A DNA stretch of 58,949 bases from Tistlia consotensis USBA 355 (GCF_900177295.1 NZ_FWZX01000037.1:1-58949), one strand, 5' to 3'; positions 1 to 9,304 are shown, counted from the stretch's first letter. The notes: generated by a model not told the origin, from the letters alone. Program-made: numbers and translations.

Positions 1-1
1 C

Positions 2-787
2 GGGGCGCTGGCGAGCCTCACGGGAGCCTTCGTGACGCTCGGCGTCGCCCTGCTGACGACCCCGCTCGGCTGGTTCCTGGCGGCGGTCGCGGCGATCGCC
101 GGCGCCGCCTACCTGGTCTATCGGGACTGGGACGGCATCGCCGCCTGGTTCGAAGCGCTGTGGGGCCGCGTCGAGCAGGTCTTCGTCGGCTGGACGGACT
201 TCCTCGCTGGCGTCTTCACGGGCGACTTCGGCCGCGCCTGGGACGGCCTCAAGAGCGTCGGCGAGGGCGCGCTCGGCTTCTGGCTGACCTACTGGGACCC
301 GGTCATCGCCGGCTTCAACGCGCTCGTGGCCTGGATCGACGGCACCTTCGGCACCCACATCGGCGGCGCCTTGCAAGGCGTCTGGGAGGCCGTCCGGCCG
401 ATCGTCGAAACGATCGCGGGCGCCATCGCGGACATCACCGATGCCGCCAGGAGCGTCGGCGCGCTCCAAGACCGCGTCGGCAACATTGATGTCTCGGGGA
501 TGGCGGACAGCGCGCTCTCCGGCATCTCCAGCTTCTTCGGCTTCGGTGGGGGCGACGCCGCACCAGCGCCGGCAGGGTCGACGACGACTGGGTCGGTGGC
601 GGGCGGGTCGGCGCCGGCCGGGGCGGCAGCCGTTCCGCTGGCGGGCCCGCAGCGGGTCGACACGGGCGGCACGCTCAACATCCGGATCGACAGCGACGGC
701 CGCCCGCACGTCACCGAGGCGCGCCCCAACGACCGCAGCTCCAATTGGTCGATCGACACCGGCCTGGTCATGGGGATGCCGGGATGA
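2..787 (+). CDS. Phage tail tape measure protein, C-terminal part (5' end outside window)
   Basis: The reading frame is open from the first bases of the window, so only the last ~261 residues are visible. Near the visible start is a hydrophobic stretch (LGWFLAAVAAIAGAAYLVYR), followed by a Trp-rich region (DWDGIAAWFEALW and similar). Such Trp-rich segments are typical of tail length tape measure proteins of Mu-like phages. A low-complexity Ala/Gly/Pro linker precedes a short C-terminal beta-rich tail. The protein sets tail tube length and is packed in the tube lumen. The stop overlaps the next start (ATGA at 784), indicating coupled translation. The call rests on position before the circularisation gene as much as on sequence. 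Confidence 0.75.
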   Translation, partial: GALASLTGAFVTLGVALLTTPLGWFLAAVAAIAGAAYLVYRDWDGIAAWFEALWGRVEQVFVGWTDFLAGVFTGDFGRAWDGLKSVGEGALGFWLTYWDPVIAGFNALVAWIDGTFGTHIGGALQGVWEAVRPIVETIAGAIADITDAARSVGALQDRVGNIDVSGMADSALSGISSFFGFGGGDAAPAPAGSTTTGSVAGGSAPAGAAAVPLAGPQRVDTGGTLNIRIDSDGRPHVTEARPNDRSSNWSIDTGLVMGMPG

Positions 788-2031
788 GCTGGCTGGAGAC
801 CCTGCGCCCGGCCAGCTTCCGCGGCGTGCCGTTCCACGTCGACGGCGGCGACAAGGATCTCGGCCGGCGTGTCGTGACGCACGAGTATCCGCTCCGCAAC
901 CAGCCGGCCCACGAAGACCTCGGCCGCAAGGTCCGCAGCTTCACGGTCGAGGCCATCCTGGTCGGCGACGACGTGACGGCGCAGCTGCAGAGCCTGGAGA
1001 CGGCTGTCGAAGCCGCCGGCGCGGGCCGCCTGGTCCATCCGGTCTACGGCGAGCTGCAGGTGGTGGTCACGGCGGCGCGCTCGCGCTGGTCGACCAGGGA
1101 AGGCCGCGTCGCGCGCCTCGATCTCACCGTCCAGGAAGCCGGCGAGCTGATCTACCCGAGCGCCGCGGTCGACACCGCCGCCGAGGTCGACAGCCGCGCC
1201 GACACGGCGACCGCCGCGTCGGTCGCCGACTTCGCGCGGGTCTTCTCCGGCGCTTCGATCCCCGACTTCGTGGCGGACAGCGGCGCCGCGACGGTCCGCA
1301 CTCTCGCCGCACAGGCCGCAGGCATCCTTCGCCGGTTCGGCCTGCAGCAGGCCGCCTCGTCCGGCAGCCTCGGCGCCGCCCTCGGTACGCTCGGCGCGAC
1401 CGGGCCTGCCGACCTGGTCGACGGCCAGCAGCTCGGCACCCGCCTCGCCGGCCTGTTCGGCGAGACCTCGGCGCTCGCCGGCGAGACCTCCCCGGCGCGA
1501 CCCGGGGCCCTGGCGGTCGGCAACGCCCTGCTCGCCATGGCGGATGGGCTCGGCGGCGACCTCCCGGCCGTGACGGCGTCGACCCCGAGCCGCGCGCTCG
1601 AGGCGGCCAACCAGGCCGCGCTGGTCCGGCTCGCGCGCTCGGCCGCCGCGGTCGAGGCCGCGCGCAGCGCGACCAGCATCCCCTGGGACAGCCGCGACCA
1701 GGCCATTCGCTGGCGTGGGCAGGCCGTCGACAGCCTGGACCGCACCGCCGACAGCGCCGCCGAGGCCGACTGGGACGCCACCTGGGGTGCCGCCGTCGAC
1801 CTGCGCGGCGCCCTCGCCCGCGACGTCGCCGGGCGGGCGCCGCTGCTGCCGCGCATCGGCGTGGTGCGGCCGGCGGCCACCCTGCCTTCGACGGCGCTCG
1901 CCTACCAGCTGGACGGCGACGACCTGGCCGGCCTGTTCGACCGCGGCGCCGATCTCGGCCGGCGCAACGCCCTGCGCCGGCCCGGCTTCGTGCCCGGCGG
2001 CGACGAGATCGAGGTGCTGCTCGATGGCTGA
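784..2031 (+). CDS. DNA circularisation N-domain phage protein (Mu gpN/Mup43-like)
   Basis: A protein of 415 residues starting at the ATG that overlaps the tape measure stop. The N-terminus (MSWLETLRPASFRGVPFHVD) and the following GxDLGRRVVTHEYP and RSFTVEAILVGDD segments are hallmarks of the DNA_circ_N family, named after Mu N but acting in tail/baseplate assembly. The C-terminal half is Ala-rich and helical. It sits between tape measure and gpP homologues, as in Mu. A start 39 nt upstream is possible, but the ATGA overlap favours 784. Confidence 0.88.
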   Translation: MSWLETLRPASFRGVPFHVDGGDKDLGRRVVTHEYPLRNQPAHEDLGRKVRSFTVEAILVGDDVTAQLQSLETAVEAAGAGRLVHPVYGELQVVVTAARSRWSTREGRVARLDLTVQEAGELIYPSAAVDTAAEVDSRADTATAASVADFARVFSGASIPDFVADSGAATVRTLAAQAAGILRRFGLQQAASSGSLGAALGTLGATGPADLVDGQQLGTRLAGLFGETSALAGETSPARPGALAVGNALLAMADGLGGDLPAVTASTPSRALEAANQAALVRLARSAAAVEAARSATSIPWDSRDQAIRWRGQAVDSLDRTADSAAEADWDATWGAAVDLRGALARDVAGRAPLLPRIGVVRPAATLPSTALAYQLDGDDLAGLFDRGADLGRRNALRRPGFVPGGDEIEVLLDG

Positions 2032-3172
2032 CGTGAGCTTGCCCGACGTCACCTTGACGGTCGACGGCGTCGTCTACGGCGGCTGGACCTCCATGAGCAT
2101 CGCGCAGTCGATCGAGCGCTGCGCCCTGGAGTTCGAGCTGGGGTTGACCGAGCGCTGGGCGGGGCAGAGCGAGCGCCGCCCGATCCTGCCGGGCGCGGCC
2201 TGCGGCGTCGCGCTCGACGGCGAGACGGTGATGGCCGGCTACACCGACGAGGTATCCGTCCAGTACGACGAGCGCGGCCACGCCGTCCGGGTGACCGGCC
2301 GCGACCGCACCGGCGACCTGGTCGACAGCGCCGCCACCATCGACGACACCCACGAGTGGGCCGGGCTGACCCTCGGCGAGGTGGCGAAGCGGATCTGCGC
2401 GCCCTTCGGCGTGACGGTGCGCGCCCAGACGGACGTCGGCAAGGCGTTCGGCCGCTTCGCCCTGCAGCCGGGCGAGACGGCCTGGGACGCGATCGAGCGC
2501 GCCAGCCGCCAGCGCGCGGTGCTGCCGAACGGCGACGGCCTCGGCGGGCTGCTGCTGACCCGCGCCGGCCTGGGCGGAACGGCTGCCGGGGCGCTCCAGC
2601 TCGGCGGCGAGCGCGGCAACGTCCTCAGGGCCTCCGGCACGTTCAGCCATCGCGAGCGCTTCTCGCAATACGTCGTGCGCGGCCAGCAGGAGGGCACCGA
2701 CACCCTGACCGCCGCCGAGGCCGCAGCACCCGAGGCGCGCGTCACCGACGCCGCGATCTCCCGCTGGCGGCCAACCATCATCCTGGCCGAGACGCAGGGC
2801 GACGGCGCCACCTTCGCCGAGCGCGCCGCCTGGGCGGCGCGGGTCGCCGCCGGCCGGACGCGGCGTGCCCGCTACACGGTCCAGGGCTGGCGCGGCAGCT
2901 CCGGCCGGCTCTGGCGTCCGAACACCCTGGTCCAGGTCACCGACAGCTACCTGGACCTGGCGCGCGAGCTGCTGATCACGGCCGTGACCTGGACGCTGTC
3001 CGAGCAGGGCACGCTCACCGAGATCGAGGTCTCGCCGGCCGACGCCTTCGCCCTGATCGCCGAGCCGGCCAAGGCGCGCAAGGGCGACAAGGGCGCCTAC
3101 GGCCTGTGGGAGACCGGCGTCACCTACATCCAGGACGGCGACGGCACCTGGAAGAAGCGGGAGGGGTCATGA
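2024..3172 (+). CDS. Baseplate hub protein, Mu gpP (Mup44)-like
   Basis: A protein of 382 residues. The start at 2024 overlaps the preceding stop by 8 nt. It begins with a beta-rich domain (VTLTVDGVVYGGW), then YTDEVSVQYDERGHAVRVTGRDRTGDLVDSAA, split here as the signature of the gpP/gp44 hub family, which forms the trimeric hub beneath the tail tube. A C-terminal segment (RARYTVQGWRGSSGRLWRPN) matches the domain IV pattern of these hubs. It is followed, again with ATGA overlap, by gp45. Confidence 0.87.
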   Translation: MADVSLPDVTLTVDGVVYGGWTSMSIAQSIERCALEFELGLTERWAGQSERRPILPGAACGVALDGETVMAGYTDEVSVQYDERGHAVRVTGRDRTGDLVDSAATIDDTHEWAGLTLGEVAKRICAPFGVTVRAQTDVGKAFGRFALQPGETAWDAIERASRQRAVLPNGDGLGGLLLTRAGLGGTAAGALQLGGERGNVLRASGTFSHRERFSQYVVRGQQEGTDTLTAAEAAAPEARVTDAAISRWRPTIILAETQGDGATFAERAAWAARVAAGRTRRARYTVQGWRGSSGRLWRPNTLVQVTDSYLDLARELLITAVTWTLSEQGTLTEIEVSPADAFALIAEPAKARKGDKGAYGLWETGVTYIQDGDGTWKKREGS

Positions 3173-3723
3173 ACCCCCTGCGCCCGATCGCCCAGGCCAT
3201 CGCGCCGCTGCACCGCCGCGTCATGCTGATGATCGGCCGGGCCGTCCTGCGCCTGGTCGACGACGCCGGCGGCCTGCAGCGCGTCCAGGCTTCCCTGCTC
3301 GCCGGCGAGACGCGCAGCTCGGTCGAGCGCTTCCAGCAGTACGGCTTCACCGCGCACCCGCTCGACGGCGCCGACGCCCTCCTGCTCTTCATCGGCGGCA
3401 ACCGGGACCATCCGGTCGCGGTCGCGGTCGACGACCGGCGTCACCGCAAGCGGGACCTGCAGCCCGGCGAGGTCGCGGTCTACACCGACGAGGGCGACTT
3501 CCTGCTGTTCAAGCGCGGCCGGCTGGCGGAACTGAAGGTCGGCAGCAAGCTCGTGATCGACTGCCCGCGCGTCGAGGTGACCGGCGACCTGATCGACCGC
3601 ACCGGCAGCGGCAACCCGCATACGGTCCAGGGCATGCGCGACCTCTACAACGCCCACGTCCACCCGGAGAACGACGCCGGCGGGCCGACCGACGCACCGG
3701 TGCCGGGGAGCCTGATGTCATGA
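3169..3723 (+). CDS. Baseplate assembly protein V / tail spike, Mu gp45-like
   Basis: A protein of 184 residues overlapping the gpP stop (ATGA). It contains VQASLLAGETRSSVERFQQYGF and GGNRDHPVAVAVDDRRHR, which are recognisable Mu gp45 motifs. The C-terminus has the beta-repeat region (KVGSKLVIDCPRVEVTGDLI) ending in AHVHPENDAGGPTDAPV. The histidines in that terminus fit the metal-binding tip of membrane-piercing spikes (an HxH motif, here HVH). Function: the central spike that punctures the outer membrane at tail contraction. Confidence 0.9.
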   Translation: MNPLRPIAQAIAPLHRRVMLMIGRAVLRLVDDAGGLQRVQASLLAGETRSSVERFQQYGFTAHPLDGADALLLFIGGNRDHPVAVAVDDRRHRKRDLQPGEVAVYTDEGDFLLFKRGRLAELKVGSKLVIDCPRVEVTGDLIDRTGSGNPHTVQGMRDLYNAHVHPENDAGGPTDAPVPGSLMS

Positions 3724-4169
3724 TCGCGCTCGCCTGGGACGGCAGCACCCTGAGCGGGGACCTGCAGCTCGGCCCGTTCGGGCTGGCGGGCGACGACAGC
3801 CTGGTCACCGCCGTGCTGGTCAGCCTGTTCACCGACCGCCGCGCCCTCACCGACGATCCCCTGCCGGCCGGCGCCGGCAGCGACCGGCGCGGATGGGCCG
3901 GCGACGCCCTGAGCCAGGTCGCCGGCGACCGCATCGGGTCGAGGCTCTGGCTGCTCAAGCGCGAGAAGCAGACCGAGGAGACCAGGCGCCGGGCCGAGGA
4001 CTACGTGCGCGAGGCCCTGGCCTGGCTGGCCGAGGAGGGGCTCGCCGCCGGCGTCGTCGTGTCGCTGGAGTGGCAGGGCATCGGCCTGCTCGCCGGCACC
4101 GTCGAGATCCGCCTCCCGTCCGGCGCCGTCCAGGCGCTGCCGCTCACCATCGCGGCAGGGGTGCTCTGA
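3720..4169 (+). CDS. Phage baseplate protein, GP46 family
   Basis: A protein of 149 residues overlapping the gp45 stop. The segment DRRGWAGDALSQVAGDRIGS followed by RLWLLKREKQTEET is the conserved core of the GP46 family. Members are small wedge components of contractile-tail baseplates. It is translationally coupled to the next gene by a one-base stop/start overlap. Confidence 0.9.
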   Translation: MIALAWDGSTLSGDLQLGPFGLAGDDSLVTAVLVSLFTDRRALTDDPLPAGAGSDRRGWAGDALSQVAGDRIGSRLWLLKREKQTEETRRRAEDYVREALAWLAEEGLAAGVVVSLEWQGIGLLAGTVEIRLPSGAVQALPLTIAAGVL

Positions 4170-5230
4170 TGCCCTTCCTGCGCCCGACACCCCAGGAGAT
4201 CCGGGACCGTCTCGCCGCCGAGATCGAGGCGGCCTTGCCCGGTGCCGATGCCCGGACCCGGCGCTCGGTCGAGGGCGTGCTGGCCCGCATGATGGCGATC
4301 GTCAGCCACGAGCTGCACGGCTACCAGGAATGGATCTCGCGCCAGATCCTGCCGGACAGCGCGGACGCCGAGGAGCTGGAGCGGCACGCGGCGATCTGGG
4401 GCATCGCCCGGGCAGGTGCCGTCTCGGCGCAGGGCCGGGTCACCCTGACCGGCCTGGCCGGCGTTACGGTGCCGGCCGGCACCGAGCTGCGCCGGGCCGA
4501 CGATCAGCGCTACCTCACCACCGCCGATGTCCAGATCGGCGCGGGCGGAACCGCTCCCGCCACGGTCGAGGCGGTCACGGCCGGGGCGGCCGCCGTCGCC
4601 GCGATCGGCACCACCCTGGCACTGACGGCGACGCTCGCCGGCGTTCAGAGCCAGGCCGCCGTGGTGGACGACGGCGCCGGCAACGGCATCGCCGGCGGCG
4701 TCGACCAGGAGAGCGACGCCGGCCTGCGCGCGCGCATCCTCGACCGCATCCAGCTGCCGCCGCACGGCGGCAACCGGCACGACTACGCCGCCTGGGTCAA
4801 GGAGGTCGTCGGCGAGACGCAGGTCTGGGTCTATTCCAGCTATCTCGGCACCGGGACGGTCGGCGTCACCTTCGTGATGCCCGACGGCTCGCTGCCGCCG
4901 CCCTCCGTCGTCGAGCAGGTGCAGAGCCACATCGACGAGAAGCGCCCGGTCACCGCCGACGTCACGGTCTTCGCGCCGATCGCCGACCTGGTCGACTTCA
5001 CGATCCTGCTCGATCCCGACACGACGGCCGGCCGGGCGGCCGTCGAGGCCGAGCTGGCGGACCTGCTCGTGCGCGAGGCCGAGCCGGGCGGCACCCTGCC
5101 GCGCTCGCGCGTCCGGGCCGCCATCTCGGCGGCGGTCGGCGAGTACAGCCACGAGCTGCAGGTGCCGGCGGGCGACATCGTCTCGGCGGCCGGCCACATC
5201 GCGCGCCTCGGCGCGATCACCTGGGCCTGA
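4169..5230 (+). CDS. Baseplate J / gp47 family protein
   Basis: A protein of 353 residues. The start ATG overlaps the last base of the upstream TGA (TGATG). The N-terminus (MPFLRPTPQEIRDRLAAEIE) is followed by the sequence ADAEELERHAAIWGIAR and a middle VPAGTELRRADDQRYLTTAD domain, all typical of Baseplate_J/gp47 proteins. ESDAGLRARILDRIQLPPHGG NRHDYAAWVKEV is a well-conserved C-terminal signature. Role: baseplate wedge scaffold linking hub and fibres. Confidence 0.92.
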   Translation: MPFLRPTPQEIRDRLAAEIEAALPGADARTRRSVEGVLARMMAIVSHELHGYQEWISRQILPDSADAEELERHAAIWGIARAGAVSAQGRVTLTGLAGVTVPAGTELRRADDQRYLTTADVQIGAGGTAPATVEAVTAGAAAVAAIGTTLALTATLAGVQSQAAVVDDGAGNGIAGGVDQESDAGLRARILDRIQLPPHGGNRHDYAAWVKEVVGETQVWVYSSYLGTGTVGVTFVMPDGSLPPPSVVEQVQSHIDEKRPVTADVTVFAPIADLVDFTILLDPDTTAGRAAVEAELADLLVREAEPGGTLPRSRVRAAISAAVGEYSHELQVPAGDIVSAAGHIARLGAITWA

Positions 5231-5233
5231 GCC

Positions 5234-5893
5234 ATGGACCGCGCCGCCTATCTCGCCCAGCTCCAGGCCCTGCTGCCGCCCGGCGACGCCTGGCCTCGGG
5301 ACCCGGAGGCCGTGCTGACCCGGCTGCTCGGCAGCGGTCTCGCAGGCGAGCTGGCGCGCATCGATCAGCGGGCGTGGGACCTGGTCGTCGAGGCCGACCC
5401 GCGCGTCACCTACGATCTGCTCACGGACTGGGAACGGGTGGTCGGCGAGCCGGACAGCTGCGCCGGGCCGGCCGAGGGCCTGGAGTTGCGGCGGCGGCGC
5501 GTCGTCGCCCGCCTGACTGCCCGCGGCGGCCAATCCCGTGCCTTCATGACCGCGCTCGCCGCCGGCATGGGCTACGAGATCGAGATCTTCGAGTACCGGC
5601 CCTTCGTCGCCGGCATCGGCCGGGCCGGCCTCGACGCGGCCAACGGCGAGGCCTCGGTGCGCCACACCTGGCGCGCTACGGTCCTCGGGCCCCGGGTCAC
5701 CTGGTTCCGCGCGGCGCTCAGCCAGGCCGGCGTCGACCCGCTCGCCCGGATCGACCGGGCCACGGACCTGGAGTGCTTCCTGCACCGCGCGTCGCCGGCC
5801 CAGAGCGACCTGATCATCGGCTACACGGACCCGCGGCTGCTGGCGATCGGCGGCAGCGAGATCCTGATCGCCGGCTTCAACGTGAGGATCTGA
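5234..5893 (+). CDS. DUF2313 (YmfQ-like, gp48) tail protein
   Basis: A protein of 219 residues, three bases after gp47. It starts with the family signature YLAQLQALLPPGDAWPRDP and continues with AWDLVVEADPRVTYDLLTDWERV. These match DUF2313/YmfQ, the wedge protein directly after gp47 in Mu and related tails. It probably completes the baseplate wedge and bridges to the fibre genes downstream. Confidence 0.9.
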   Translation: MDRAAYLAQLQALLPPGDAWPRDPEAVLTRLLGSGLAGELARIDQRAWDLVVEADPRVTYDLLTDWERVVGEPDSCAGPAEGLELRRRRVVARLTARGGQSRAFMTALAAGMGYEIEIFEYRPFVAGIGRAGLDAANGEASVRHTWRATVLGPRVTWFRAALSQAGVDPLARIDRATDLECFLHRASPAQSDLIIGYTDPRLLAIGGSEILIAGFNVRI

Positions 5894-5894
5894 C

Positions 5895-6776
5895 ATGGAG
5901 CAGTGGGATCTCACCACCGCGATCCCGGAGGCCGCGCTGACCGGCGACGAGCGGCTGCCGGTCTCCAAGGCCGGCCTGCCGGCCTCGGTGCCGCTCGCGC
6001 TACTGCTCGCCTACCTGACCGGCCAGCTGCAGCCGATTACCGACGACGCGGTCGCGGCCAAGGTGGCTGCCGAGGCGGCGCAGGCGGCGGCCGAGGGTCT
6101 GATCGTGGTGCCGACCGCGGGCGAAGCGCTCTACTTCCTGCGCGCCAACGCCACCGGCGCCGGCTACGAGCTGCTCTCGCCGGGCGCCGCACTGACGGCG
6201 CTCGCCGCCTTGCCGAAAGCCGGCGGCGTGACGATGACCGGCCAGTTCAAGCTGTCGGGCGACGGGACCGACCCTTTGCACCCGGTCACGAAGCAGCAGC
6301 TCGACGCGCTGTCGATCGCGGGACCTTTCGAGAGCGCGCTCTACCACGCCCTCGACCTCAGGACGCAGGGCACGGCCGGCGGCACCTTCACCGCCGGGGC
6401 GGACCAGGTGCGCACCATCAACACCGAGCGGACCGATCAGATCGGCGTCACGCTGGCAGGTAACCAGTTCACCCCGCCGGCCGGCACCTACCTCTTCCTC
6501 GGGTCGGCGCCGGCCTACAACTGCGGCAATCACCAGGCCTGGCTGTGGAACGCGACGGACGGCGCTGAGTTGCTGCGCGGCACGTCCGAAATGACCGTCA
6601 ACACGATCCAGACGCAGACACGAAGCTGGATCTCCGGACTCTTCACGCTTGCTGCGCCCAAGGCCCTGGAGATCCGGCATCGCTGCGCCACGACGGTCAG
6701 CTCGAACGGCTTCGGTGCCGCCGGCGGCTTCGGCCCGGAGCACTACACCGAGTTCTTCATGTGGAAGGTGGGCTGA
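5895..6776 (+). CDS. Phage tail fibre protein with C1q/TNF-like C-terminus
   Basis: A protein of 293 residues, one base after the DUF2313 gene. The N-terminal third begins MEQWDLTTAIPEAALTGDERLPVSK. The middle has a fibre shaft motif (GGVTMTGQFKLSGDGTDPLHPVTKQQLDAL) found in many tail fibres. The C-terminal ~120 residues (RTINTERTDQIGV through HYTEFFMWKVG) look like a jelly-roll receptor-binding domain of the C1q/TNF type. Likely the host-recognition fibre. Confidence 0.8.
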   Translation: MEQWDLTTAIPEAALTGDERLPVSKAGLPASVPLALLLAYLTGQLQPITDDAVAAKVAAEAAQAAAEGLIVVPTAGEALYFLRANATGAGYELLSPGAALTALAALPKAGGVTMTGQFKLSGDGTDPLHPVTKQQLDALSIAGPFESALYHALDLRTQGTAGGTFTAGADQVRTINTERTDQIGVTLAGNQFTPPAGTYLFLGSAPAYNCGNHQAWLWNATDGAELLRGTSEMTVNTIQTQTRSWISGLFTLAAPKALEIRHRCATTVSSNGFGAAGGFGPEHYTEFFMWKVG

Positions 6777-6778
6777 CC

Positions 6779-7297
6779 ATGGTCTACGCACTCGTCGTCC
6801 AGGGCGTCGTCGTCCAGGTGCAGGACAAGGCGGCCGTGGGTTTCGTCGAGGCTCCCGGTGACGTGATCCCGGGTTACCTCTATGACGGCCAGGCGTGGAG
6901 CCTGCCGGTGCCGGATCTCGCCGAAGTGCAACAGTCGAGGCGCACGCAGGTCGCGACGGTCCGCTGGCAGCGCCAGGTCGCCGGCTACCAGCACAGCGAT
7001 GGGCACACCTATCACTCCGACGTCGAAGGCCGGGCCTCGGTGAGCCAAGCGGTCCAGTGGGGCCAGGTCTACGAGTCGATCAACGGGCCGGGAACCTTCG
7101 CCATCGCCGCCTGGAAAACCCAGGACGGCGCGTTCGTCGGGCAGGATCTCAACAGCCTGATCGCGATCGGCACGGGCTTGGCGGCCTGGATCGACGCTCA
7201 CTTCGATCGAGAGCAGGCAATCTGCGCCGCGATCGACGCCGCAGGCAGTCCGGCCGAGGCCGAGGCCGTCGACATCACGGCCGGCTGGCCGAGCTGA
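6779..7297 (+). CDS. DUF4376-type fibre-associated phage protein
   Basis: A protein of 172 residues starting two bases after the fibre stop. The N-terminal part (MVYALVVQGVVVQVQDK) is followed by a helical region with RRTQVATVRWQRQVAG, DGHTYHSDVEGRASVSQAV and AAWIDAHFDREQAICAAIDA. This pattern is characteristic of DUF4376, common in tail fibre assembly or chaperone proteins. An ATG 18 nt upstream would overlap the fibre gene; 6779 fits the spacing better. Confidence 0.75.
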   Translation: MVYALVVQGVVVQVQDKAAVGFVEAPGDVIPGYLYDGQAWSLPVPDLAEVQQSRRTQVATVRWQRQVAGYQHSDGHTYHSDVEGRASVSQAVQWGQVYESINGPGTFAIAAWKTQDGAFVGQDLNSLIAIGTGLAAWIDAHFDREQAICAAIDAAGSPAEAEAVDITAGWPS

Positions 7298-7308
7298 GGA
7301 GACCGCCA

Positions 7309-8289
7309 ATGAAGTACGTCCCCCCGTTGAACGGCAACACCGGCGACCCGGACCGGCCGTTTGTCAACGGCCAGCCGGCCGCCGGCATCGAAGGCAGCAT
7401 CATCGACGCCGCGACCTTCGAGCACCCCCAGCGCGAGATCACCAACGTGATCACCGCCGCCGGCCTGGTGCCGGACGGCGCCGACCTGACCCAGCTTGCC
7501 CAGGCGATCCCGCGCCTGGCCTCGGCCGCCGCCGCACCCGGCGGCGTCGGCGGCGTCGGCCTGCTGCCGAGCAGGGTCAGCAACAGCGTCGTCAACGTGA
7601 CGGCCGGCCAGATCGTCGACGGCAACGGCGACCTGATGACCCTGGCCGCCGCGGTCGACAAGGACCTCTCGGCCGCCTGGTCGCTGGGCAGCGGCGGCGG
7701 GCTCGATGCCGGCGGCCTGGCAGCCAACACCGGCTACGCGCTCCACGCCATCGCCGGCGACGACGGCGCGGCCGACGTGCTGGTCTCGGCCAGCCTGGAC
7801 GCACCCACCATGCCGGCCGGCTACACCCGGCGCCGCCTGATCGGCATCGTCGTGACCGACAGCTCCAGCCACATCTATCCGTTCGCACAGAACGCCCGGC
7901 GCGTTTGGTTCCTCGATCGCCCGCTGCTCGCCAGCGTCGGGGCCGGGCCGGTGTCGCCCTGGCAGTCGGTGGCAACTCCGCTGCCCACCGGCCGCAACTA
8001 CCGACTGACCTTCGGCGTCTACTTCGTCACCCCGGCCGGGTCGGATAACGGCATGTGGCGCCTCTACACACCCGGCCTGCAAGACCCTTCGTTGTTCCCG
8101 GCACCCTCGGGCTGGTCGAGCTACGACGGCGGGCGTGCGACCGACACCGAGCCAGGCGGCGTCACACAGTGGACCTGGGGCCAGACCCGCGGCCTGACCG
8201 ACCAGGCTTCCCAGATCGGCTTCTTCAAGGGCAACGTCAGCGCGGGCTTCGACCTCTACCTCAGCGAAATCGACCTGCCGGAGAACTGA
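7309..8289 (+). CDS. Phage tail fibre protein
   Basis: A protein of 326 residues with RBS GGAGA upstream (near 7298). Its N-terminus (PLNGNTGDPDRPFVNGQPAAG, ITNVITAAGLVPDGADLTQL) is the standard N-terminal module of Mu-like tail fibres. The middle has GQIVDGNGDLMTLAAAVDK and the sequence DAPTMPAGYTRRRLIGIVVTD. The C-terminal half is beta-rich and unlike the first fibre gene. A second receptor-binding fibre with a variable tip is the likely role. Confidence 0.8.
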   Translation: MKYVPPLNGNTGDPDRPFVNGQPAAGIEGSIIDAATFEHPQREITNVITAAGLVPDGADLTQLAQAIPRLASAAAAPGGVGGVGLLPSRVSNSVVNVTAGQIVDGNGDLMTLAAAVDKDLSAAWSLGSGGGLDAGGLAANTGYALHAIAGDDGAADVLVSASLDAPTMPAGYTRRRLIGIVVTDSSSHIYPFAQNARRVWFLDRPLLASVGAGPVSPWQSVATPLPTGRNYRLTFGVYFVTPAGSDNGMWRLYTPGLQDPSLFPAPSGWSSYDGGRATDTEPGGVTQWTWGQTRGLTDQASQIGFFKGNVSAGFDLYLSEIDLPEN

Positions 8290-8292
8290 GCC

Positions 8293-8823
8293 ATGTACGT
8301 CCAGCGCGATCCCGCCGGCGCCATCGCCGCCGCCTACGCCCGCCCCAGCGCCGAGGCGGCCGAGCACCTGGCCGGCGACGACGCCGAGCTGCGCCGCTTC
8401 CTCGACCGATCGCCGGCGCCGGCCGAAGCTGCCGCCCGGGAGATCGGCCGGCTGCGCGACCGGCGCATCGCCAAGGGTTTCGTCTTCGATTTCGGCGGCG
8501 GCGACCTGGCCAAGGTCGACACCCGCGACGCCGACGACCGCGCCAGCCTCGACTGCCTCTACGCCAAGGCGCTGCGCCTCGACGGCCAGGGCGTCGCCGA
8601 TGCCGTCATCCCCTTCCGGGATGGCGCCAACACGACCCGGCAGCTGACCCCGCAGCAGACGATCGCCCTCGGCGACGCTGCGCTGGACCACGTCGCGGCG
8701 CAGTACGAATGGTCCTGGCCACTCAAGGACGCGGTGCGGGTCGCGGGCGCGACCCAAGCGGCGATCGACGCTATCCTAGACCAGGCGCGCGGCGAGGCCG
8801 CTGCCTTCATCGCCGGGGAGTGA
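8293..8823 (+). CDS. DUF4376-like fibre-associated phage protein
   Basis: A protein of 176 residues three bases after the second fibre. It carries FRDGANTTRQLTPQQTIALG followed by a helical tail (HVAAQYEWSWPLKDAVR). This resembles the C-terminal module of DUF4376/fibre assembly proteins. With the gene at 6779 it makes a repeated fibre-plus-partner arrangement, so it is probably the partner or chaperone of the fibre just upstream. Confidence 0.65.
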   Translation: MYVQRDPAGAIAAAYARPSAEAAEHLAGDDAELRRFLDRSPAPAEAAAREIGRLRDRRIAKGFVFDFGGGDLAKVDTRDADDRASLDCLYAKALRLDGQGVADAVIPFRDGANTTRQLTPQQTIALGDAALDHVAAQYEWSWPLKDAVRVAGATQAAIDAILDQARGEAAAFIAGE

Positions 8824-8827
8824 GGTG

Positions 8828-9274
8828 ATGGTCGAGCGGTTCGCGGTCCGGGCCGGCCAGATCGCCCTGGCGGCGCTTCTGTGGGGCGCGGCGGCGGGCG
8901 CGGGCGCGTCCGAGACGATCCTGGGACCTGTCGCTGCCGACGTCGTCTCGGTCTATGACGGCGACACCCTCACCGTTCGAGCCCACGTCTGGCTCGGCAC
9001 GACGGTCGAGACCGCCGTGCGGCTGCGCGGCGTCGATGCCCCCGAGATCCGCGGCAAGTGCGAGTCCGAGCGTGCCGCCGCGATCCGCGCCCGGGACACC
9101 TTGCGCGATCTGGTCGGCAGCGTGGTCGAGCTGCGCCGGATCGAGGCCGACAAGTACGGCGGCCGGGTCGACGCCGACGTCTTCACCGATGGCAAGAACG
9201 TCGCCGCCGACCTGGTCGCCGCCGGCCTCGCGAGACCCTACGACGGCGGGCATCGGGTGGGCTGGTGCCCGTGA
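8828..9274 (+). CDS. Secreted thermonuclease-family (SNase-like) nuclease
   Basis: About 148 residues. An N-terminal signal-like segment (IALAALLWGAAAGAGASE) is followed by a staphylococcal-nuclease fold: VVSVYDGDTLTVRAHVWLG, VRLRGVDAPEIRGKCESE and KYGGRVDADVFTDGKNVAADLVAAGLA. The Asp of DGDT, the Arg of LRGVDAPE and the later ExDKYGGR region match known catalytic positions. ATG 8828 directly follows a GTG at 8825; GGGGAGTGAGG lies upstream. It is likely a phage moron: a periplasmic nuclease is not needed for tail assembly but could act on DNA at the envelope. Confidence 0.88.
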   Translation: MVERFAVRAGQIALAALLWGAAAGAGASETILGPVAADVVSVYDGDTLTVRAHVWLGTTVETAVRLRGVDAPEIRGKCESERAAAIRARDTLRDLVGSVVELRRIEADKYGGRVDADVFTDGKNVAADLVAAGLARPYDGGHRVGWCP

Positions 9275-9304
9275 TGGCCCGCCCGCTGCCACTGCCACGA
9301 CACT